Part shown: one piece after another, positions 58,301 through 64,000 of the stretch
Layout: every line of letters starts with the position of its first letter
How positions within the stretch are numbered: position 1 is the stretch's first letter
DNA from: Aptenodytes patagonicus
Lineage: Eukaryota > Chordata > Aves > Sphenisciformes > Spheniscidae
Direction: 5' to 3'
Length of the DNA: 64,000 nucleotides
Assembly (NCBI RefSeq): GCF_965638725.1
Contig: NC_134970.1
Coordinates: forward strand, 4,841,001-4,905,000
The notes under the pieces: model-generated
The model's database searches: none
What the model was told of the DNA's origin: nothing
What the model saw: only the letters and a program-made list of their open reading frames with translations
Position numbers and translations under genes: made by a program

Positions 58301-59874
58301 GTCTCTAGCACTTGCTCCAGTTAACTAATTTGTAAGTTGTAAGATAATTTTAACCCTACTTGCCCCCAGATAAATCCTTAGCTTAATCTTAAAGAACAAT
58401 TTTCTCAATCAGGCAAGAAGAAAAATCGGGTGGATTTCTTCCCTTTGTCAAGCTGATAGTTTTTGGTCTAGGATGCAGAGGGATTGATTTGTACGAGGCA
58501 GCTATTCTGTACAGCGGCCGCTGTGTCCAGTTTGGAGGGCTGGCTCCTGTGTAACTTCCCCGTGGAAGTCAGCAGGTATCTTACAGTTCCAGGGAACTTC
58601 TGAAATGATGCTGCTGGAAGACCCAAATATTTATTTTGTTTAAGAGTTTTGAGTAAGGGAACCGGTTTACTGAGCGAGGCCAGCTGAGCAGTGTTACTGA
58701 ACCACTTTTGGCTGAGTGAGCTTGGGCAGACATGCAGTAACAGGTCCAAATCAGACGGTTAAAGCTACAGTAGCCCTTGGTTGTCCTGTCCCTAAGGCAG
58801 GAATATCTAATGTCCCTGTGAATCAACTCCTAAACCATTCAGGTTTTCATCCAGGAGGAGAGGAGTAAACCAAAATAGCTTTGTCTGCCTTAGTACCACA
58901 AGGCTAAAAATGTATATTCATCAGAAGTTAATTCACAAGTAGGTCAGATCCTCATGGCTCAAGTTTAGCAAAATCTGTCGAAGTCAAGATGAGCAGCTGG
59001 GAACTGTGAGTTTCTGCTGTCTAATTTTGATCTGTGGTATATACTTTTCAGAAGCTGAGGAGCAAACTCCCTTTGGAGTCGGTTTGGGAGTCCTAATCCT
59101 GCTTCCAGCCATACTTTGTGGGGACCAAAGTGCCACGCTTAAGTTTTCTGTTCCTCAGTATAAGATGGCTAACTTGATGCATCAGGCTGCTCCAAGGCTA
59201 AATGGTTGCTTCTAAAGCACCCCGAAATAAAAAATATGGTGGTAATGCTATTCACTGCCACTCCTCAATTGAGCAGAAATAACTAAGAGTGTGTGTTTTA
59301 ATGTCTTTGTTGATAAATTTTTCCAGTTTGGGGTTGTGGTTAATAGTGTCTTCAGGCGCAGCTGCAGGCATTCAGTCTGTTTAAATGGATTTGAGAAGTG
59401 TAGTTAGCTGTTTACAATCAATCTGATAAAAATTGACTGAGGGCCCTGAGTGTGAACTGTTCTGCTCTGAGTAGGACAGGTATAGGGGAAACCTTTGCAA
59501 GAGATTAAAAGCTTAGTGTAATCCTTCCAGGTAATGTTTCATTAATGTCTGTTTAGTAGGAGCCTTTTTAAATGAGAAAAGTCAGCCGAATAGCCTGCGC
59601 TGCTTGTGTTTGGAGTCTTGTAAATGAAATGCACAGTGGTTCAAGTTACAGGAATCGGCAGCTGGAATGGCTTCTGCTGTTAATAGCTTTGACTGGAACA
59701 AGATGCTGTGTTCTGTCATTTCCACCCCTTGGGAGTCACCCATTGCTTTGTTGCTGTATCTCACCCATTTCATTATCACATTTTTTTTCTTTTTCCTCTT
59801 CCTTTTTGTAGAATGCTCTTGAGATCAAAGAACTCAAAAAGTACGGCCCCTTTGACCCATATATCAATGCCAAG
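28148..59874 (+). CDS. ANKS1A: ANKS1A, ankyrin repeat and SAM domain adaptor, 3'-partial (first four coding exons)
   Basis: Coding exons 28148-28377, 56861-56941, 57718-57874 and 59812-59874 join in frame to 177 codons; the gene runs off the right edge. ANKS1A (Odin) is a cytoplasmic adaptor with N-terminal ankyrin repeats, two SAM domains and a C-terminal PTB domain that acts in Eph/EGF receptor signalling and trafficking. Only the N-terminus is here: [20 protein letters not shown], a Gly/Ser tract of 35 residues, then ankyrin repeats with the [11 protein letters not shown] and [15 protein letters not shown] signatures, and [21 protein letters not shown], which leads into the next repeat outside the window. 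The start ATG has G at -3 and +4. The identification is firm. Confidence 0.95.
28378..29350 (+). other. G-rich start of ANKS1A intron 1
   Basis: Nearly a kilobase of strongly G-skewed, C-poor sequence, with degenerate short motifs such as GCTGTGGGG and GGGTGTGGGG, lies on the transcribed (non-template) strand just after exon 1. It has many G runs. No gene is seen; the Pro-rich opposite-strand frame is compositional. Confidence 0.75.
35811..35940 (+). repeat. MIR/core-SINE-like relic
   Basis: The segment GGGAGGACTGGGTTTTTCG ... CTTGCTGTGGGACCTTGCAT AAGTCACG follows the MIR consensus order (sample-ascertained core, TGTGACCTTGGGCAAGTCAC). The orientation is plus. It is old and diverged. Confidence 0.45.
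50638..50697 (+). repeat. A-rich / AAC low-complexity tract
   Basis: An A run is followed by CAAACCCAACAACCAAAC-type sequence. It resembles the tract at 13722-13812 and may be an eroded poly(A) tail or simple repeat. Confidence 0.8.
52080..52200 (+). repeat. MIR/core-SINE-like relic
   Basis: TTTGTGACCTTGGGCCAAGC followed by CGCTCACGTGCACTGGTTTT and AGTGATAGTACTAATACTG matches the order of the MIR core and its downstream CTCAGTTT and AATAATAGTACC segments, plus orientation. This is the clearest MIR-like copy in the window. Confidence 0.6.
52985..53140 (-). repeat. MIR/core-SINE-like relic, reverse orientation
   Basis: TTCCATTTTACAGATGGGAA then AACTGAGGTCTGGAAG is the reverse complement of the MIR CTCAGTTTCCTCATCTGTAAAATG block, followed by a segment equivalent to the core. 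The copy is clear but diverged. Confidence 0.6.
53240..53365 (+). repeat. Possible MIR 3'-half relic
   Basis: GTAAGTAGGTATTGTTAAGA, then TGAAATGATTCAGGCA and AGCGCCTAAATAAGTGCTCA, resembles the 3' portion of MIR (ATTAAATGAGTTAATACATG, AGCGC, AGTAAGTGCTCA). This is a weak call from memory. Confidence 0.35.
54421..54441 (+). repeat. Poly-T tract
   Basis: A run of about 20 T lies in ANKS1A intron 1 with no recognisable retroelement body attached on either side. Confidence 0.85.
54600..54770 (+). repeat. MIR/core-SINE-like relic
   Basis: GGGCTCCAGTCCCCGGTCTC, then GATCACTTTGAGCAAGTGAC and CCTCGGTTTTCCTTAC, follows the MIR order (GGTTCGAATCCC, TGACCTTGGGCAAGTCAC, CCTCAGTTTCC), plus orientation. 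Confidence 0.5.
54771..56860 (+). other. ANKS1A intron 1, 3' end
   Basis: Unique-looking sequence ends in a pyrimidine-rich tract and TTGCAG before exon 2. No element or exon was recognised. Confidence 0.6.
56861..56941 (+). CDS. ANKS1A: ANKS1A exon 2, first ankyrin repeat
   Basis: The exon encodes [20 protein letters not shown] and AALNGHK, a canonical ankyrin helix-turn-helix start. The acceptor is TGTCTTGCAG and the donor GTGAGT. The lysine codon is split (AA|G), phase 2. Confidence 0.95.
56942..57717 (+). other. ANKS1A intron 2, nothing recognised
   Basis: The 776-bp intron is of ordinary composition, with a T-rich tract near 57547 and a strong pyrimidine tract before the acceptor. No other feature is visible. 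Confidence 0.6.
57718..57874 (+). CDS. ANKS1A: ANKS1A exon 3, ankyrin repeats
   Basis: The exon encodes [20 protein letters not shown], then [20 protein letters not shown] and [12 protein letters not shown]. It completes repeat one and holds most of repeat two. The acceptor is TTGCAG; the donor GTCTGC is weak. Confidence 0.95.
57875..59811 (+). other. ANKS1A intron 3, nothing recognised
   Basis: The 1.9-kb intron contains unique sequence with no identified element and ends in a long T/C tract before the acceptor. Confidence 0.6.
59812..59874 (+). CDS. ANKS1A: ANKS1A exon 4
   Basis: The 63-nt exon encodes 21 residues, [20 protein letters not shown] plus K, and links ankyrin repeats. It has phase 0 at both ends, so it could be skipped in frame. 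The acceptor is TTTTTGTAG and the donor GTGTGT. Confidence 0.94.
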
Positions 59875-62800
59875 GTGTGTACTTTGCTGTCAGCATTTCA
59901 CTGCATCATTACTCCAAGCTGCACTCGCGTGCTTCCAGGTGCAATGTCATCCAGTTGCAATAATACCTGTTCAGTTTGCAGCTGCTTGGGGAAAAGTAAA
60001 ATGCGACCGTTTATTTACTGTGGGTTTCTTTCTTCAAAGCAGTTATAGAAACATAATTTAAGGGAAGCTTTTCCTTACTTTCCCGGGGGCTCCTTCTTTG
60101 CTTAGCCTTGTAGGACTCACGGTGATGGTCAGTTTGCTTGATTTGGCTGGATGACTTCCAAAAGGTAATGTTATTTCAATTAAAATGCTTTAGGTTTTGT
60201 TTCATGTGCTAATGTTGCTGATAAACGCAAAGAGAAGGAAATTTTTTTTCCTGCTTAAACATGGATGCATTTTCTCTGTGGGCTGTTTGGAGTGAATTTT
60301 CATGCCTTTTCTCCTACAAAATGCATAATGCTGTATTTGTCATTTGAATGGACAGTTAATTCTTTTGGTGGTGGTGGGGAGAAGGGAAGGCAGTAATGTT
60401 CGTGCCTCCCTTCCCAAGTCCTTCATGTCCTGCTTATTGCATCAGTCTCTCTCTTTTTTTTTGATGTCAAGTCTGTTGTGTCGTCTGACCCTTCAGCCCT
60501 AGTCTTCTGTTCCTGTTTCCTTGCCTATTTTGCTTCTCTCTTGCTTTTAGTTGTTCTTGAGCTACAAAAAGGCATGACATCAGCACTTATGATGCACTGA
60601 GGCTGAGCAATTGAGGAAGCAGATAAAGTTCCTGGTGGTGTTTTCGCAGACACCATTTTTCATTTTTATTTCTAGTGAAGCTGCAGGCCAGTGATGGCGT
60701 AATAGCCTGCTGATTTGTCATGAGATACTTCTGCTCTCAGCTACCACGCCACAGTTGCTTCCAGCCAATTATTTGGGATCCAGCCATCCATGGCAGATTT
60801 CTGTCTCTCAAAGTTTAGTTAAAACTTTCACTCTGCTTGATCTGCAGTACCTTAAAAACACACATTCAAAGTCCCTGAGCTTGCTAACTGCTGGGAATTA
60901 CGTTTGTTTTTGCAGACTTCTGTTTCAGGAAACACTCTAGTGCATACCTCTTTAAGCACAAATATATTTACGTGAAGCTCATCCGTATCGGTGATTTTTA
61001 CAAAAATCCAGATGGGAATTTTACAACAACGAATGTCTTCTGTGGAAACATCATAGTCAAGCAGTTCAGTTGCCTGAAAGGAGCTTTCTAAAACGTTGAC
61101 AATAACAGAGTAAAATCTTACACACTCCAGCATTAAAATGTTGAACGAAGAAGGAATATAAAGATGTAATATACAGCGAGCTCACTTTCTTGTGGATTTT
61201 TGTTTACGAAGTATTCTAATTTGGATTTTATATTTTTGACAAGTGCATTATTTTAAACTCTCAGTTCAGTTTTCAAGATGGCTGTAGAGCTCTCGAGAAC
61301 AAGGCTAGTGTTGTTGAAATCTTTGCCTTGGTTTTAAGGAGAGAGTTACGATTTAGACACAATCTGTTAGGTTCACCACAAGTTCTGACCAGCTTTCCAC
61401 CAGTTTCTGACCAGGTTTGATGTGAAGAGCATGTGGCATCATACCTGTCATGCAAACCTTGATGTTTTCTCAGTAGCCTGGCTGCAGGTGGGAGAACCAC
61501 AAAAAGTCCAGGTGCAAAGTGTAAGAGTCCTTGCTTAGTTGGTGCTTCCAGCTTCTCAGCTCCCATGCAGGATGGGATGTCATACAGAAATGATTGAAGT
61601 GAGATGTTTCATCTTTCCAAACATTTTGGGATCTTTAGAAGAGAGGGAAAGCATTTCTGTAAGGCTGGGCTACAATTTAATATCCTGTTGAGGAAGAGAT
61701 AAGAAAGCTAGAAGCTTCTTGCTCTCCTAAAAGTTAAAGAAATAGTTAATAGCTTCTTTTTATGCCCCTTCCTTCTCAACGTCTTTTGTTCAGTAGGCGG
61801 TCCCTGCAATACATCTGTTACAGGCCTGAAGGACTTCTGAAAAGCAAATGATAGAAGGAAAGTTAAGAGATGGAGCAGCAACTTTGCTTCAGTAACTCCT
61901 GCTATCTTGAATTTGGTTATTTAATTTGTATGAAGGAACCAACCAGTTGAGGAGAGCCAAAGCAGAAAAAGCTGTCACATAGCTCAAGTTTGTGTGCTGC
62001 ACAAACTACCTTTGTCTTTTTTTAATTGGAAGCAAATGAATCATGCAGATTGGGTTTAAAATGCTATAAATCTAAATGGGCTGCTGAGAAAAGTGGAAGC
62101 CTATCACCTGGAGTCTGCAACTGAAACCGGGCAGTGAACCCACCCGCAGAGCTCCGAAAGCTTGTTGGACATATGGGGATCATCTTTTTTTTCTGAAATG
62201 TGTTTGGCGCTGTTGGGCACCTGTAGGAACGAAGGAGACCTGTTCATCCTCACTCTGCTCCAGGCAGTGCCGTGTGGGGCACCGATGGAAATTTTGTACT
62301 GCAAAAGGAGGGAAGGAGATGGTACAACTGACCGGGCAGCTCCAGCCAACTCTTCCAGCCTGCTTTGTGCCTGAGGTTGTGATGTGCCTTGGGTGTCACC
62401 TCCTGGTGAAGTTTGGATTTTGCTAAACAGGTTTTTTTTTTTCTTTCATTTTGGCCTGCCTTTAACTGAAACTTTATGGAGTGGATGCCAGCGGGGCATC
62501 CCTGTTCTGTGCTTTAGGATCAGTCGTGTCACTGGCGCAGCAAAATAGCAGGTTTTTAATAGGGCAAGCCTATGTTAGACATGCACACACTGACAGAAAT
62601 CCTACAAAAAAGGAATCTTAGAAGTAGGTTGGATGGGACCGAAGAGTCATATAGCCTCTTTCCCCAGCCCTGAGGCAGGATCGGGTCTACCTAAACCATT
62701 CCTGAGCAGTGTTTGTCTAGCAGCTTCTCGGAAACCTCGGAGAGGGACAGCTGTATAGTCTCCCTTGGCAGTTTATTCGACTGTTCAAACCTTTGCAGGT

Positions 62801-64000
62801 TAGAAAGTTAGAAAACGTTCCCTTATTTAAACCAAGTCTCCCGTTCTTCAATCAAAGCCCTCTTACGGTGTGTTAAGAACAGGAGCGCAGGCAGATACAC
62901 TTTAAGGAGCTGTAGATGCTCCATTTTATTGTGTGACGAGCATAAGGGCTATGGTATGTGGTATCTAGTTACCAGGGCTTGAAAAATTTGATGGAGCCCA
63001 TATGAAAGCAGAGGCGTTTCTGCTTGTGTTCCCGGTTTGTGGTCTGTAGGCGGGCATCGTATGAGCCCAGCTTCTCACTCCCAACTGTGAATTGAGGGGG
63101 TGCTAAGGATTCCTGCAAGAATGCAGCCCCTGGGCCCTGTTGAGTGCTCTATTTTTCTAAGAAGTTTTGAAATTTGAACCCATATGCCTTCTGGCTGCTG
63201 GAAAGGAATTTTCTTTTTCCATCTCCGATAAATACGTATGTCTGAGCGCTCATGCTCATTGTTCAGGCTCTGCTCTGGTTTGTGCTTGGAGAGGCGATGA
63301 GGGGAAGGGAGGCAAACTCCCTTGCCTGGAACGGCTCTAGCATTTTTGGCTGCCCAAAGCTCTCCTAAAATGGAGGCAATAAAGACTTATGCAATAGCGG
63401 GAGTTTCCAGTACACAGTCTGAGATGGGGAAAGGCTTGCTGTAGTGATTCAGGAGAGTTTACCACCTCGTGATCTCTATTGCAGGAGGAAAGTCTGGGGA
63501 TTTCATCCTGAGCGTCAGAGCCCTGACCTGCTTAAAGAAAATTAGACTAAATTGCAGTGAAGATGGGGGAAGTCTTCAACAATTATGTTATTAAAGGATG
63601 TTATGTTCCCATTTCTGAGCCATCAGGCAGGTGTTTGGAGTTGCTGTGCGCTTTAAAGAGCCCTTGAGGGATGTGGTCTCTGTGCCAGGGAGGGATGAGA
63701 GGGGGACAGTCCTAGCCATGGAAATCCCCTGTAGCCAGGGCCAGCGTGGCATGAGCAGTGCATACCCCCCGTGGCTCTTTGGCAGATGTTTGCTGCTCCA
63801 GAGGGGCTGGGGTTATCTACTCTTTCTGCAAAAATTGTCAGCAAGCCTCCCTCGTGCTATGGGGCAGGCTGAGGGCCTCGGTCTGGCTGCGTCATGGGCC
63901 CACCGATACCTGGGTTCCCTGTGCTGTCAAATAAGAATAAAGCGATTTACCAACCTTTTAAATGCCTCGAGACCAGCAGCTTAAGCTGATCGATAGGTGT
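59875..64000 (+). other. ANKS1A intron 4, left part
   Basis: No further ankyrin exon is recognisable; the next expected coding segment (starting NNDNETALHCAAQYG in human) is not present. The only repeat recognised is an eroded CR1 at about 62590-62870. Confidence 0.6.
62590..62870 (-). repeat. Ancient CR1 LINE 3' fragment
   Basis: The order GTTGGATGGGACC ... AGGCAGGATCGGGTCTACCT ... GTGTTTGTCTAGCAGCTTCT ... GAAACCTCGGAGAGGGACAG ... CTTGGCAGTTTATTCGACTG follows the familiar reverse complement of the CR1 3' region found in birds and reptiles. It is heavily diverged and carries no coding capacity. It supports a sauropsid source. Confidence 0.75.

Noticed and set aside
59875-64000. A search for the next ANKS1A ankyrin exon (human NNDNETALHC region)
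   Set aside because: No frame on the plus strand resembles it, so the exon is taken to lie beyond the window.
1-64000. A check for viral, phage, CRISPR, toxin or bacterial-type systems
   Set aside because: None was seen. The window is wholly explained by three vertebrate genes, their introns, control regions and repeats.

Overview
This window is vertebrate nuclear DNA, most likely from a bird. Short GT-AG introns interrupt ordinary vertebrate proteins, promoters are very GC- and CpG-rich, minisatellites are GC-rich, and there is an eroded CR1 LINE and several eroded MIR/core-SINE-like relics. No bacterial operons, ribosome binding sites, CRISPR or phage genes are present. Species and chromosome cannot be named from the sequence alone. 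The gene order BLTP3A(+), TAF11(-), ANKS1A(+) matches what I recall of the human 6p21.31 region, so this looks like a conserved syntenic block.

Layout. (1) 1-17787: the last 19 coding exons of BLTP3A (UHRF1BP1), a bridge-like lipid transfer protein; the N-terminal chorein exons lie upstream of the window. About 4 kb of probable 3'UTR follows. One intron holds a perfect 31-copy, 12-bp pyrimidine mirror repeat ending 53 bp before an exon. (2) 22411-25129, minus strand: complete five-exon coding sequence of TAF11, a histone-fold subunit of TFIID, convergent with BLTP3A. (3) 25130-28147: a 3-kb divergent intergenic region between TAF11 and ANKS1A. It holds a candidate RFX X-box, a 1.2-kb G-rich minisatellite with two higher-order repeat classes (263 bp x2 and 176 bp x2), and a 63-bp perfect GC palindrome (73 bp with one mismatch) about 130 bp before the ANKS1A start codon. 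(4) 28148-64000: the first four coding exons of ANKS1A, an ankyrin-repeat/SAM/PTB signalling adaptor. A 28.5-kb first intron begins with a strongly G-rich kilobase. The gene continues beyond the right edge.

The genes are unrelated in pathway: lipid transfer between membranes, basal transcription, and receptor tyrosine kinase adaptor signalling. Their link is physical: BLTP3A and TAF11 converge at their 3' ends, and TAF11 and ANKS1A fire outward from one CpG-rich interval. I found no convincing new protein-coding system. The most unusual signals are DNA-structural: the mirror repeat, the nested G-rich minisatellite and the promoter palindrome. At protein level, an 11-residue amphipathic repeat and a candidate LC3-interacting motif in BLTP3A also merit attention. 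All exon edges were read by eye from splice motifs, reading phase and remembered family sequence; no alignment was run.
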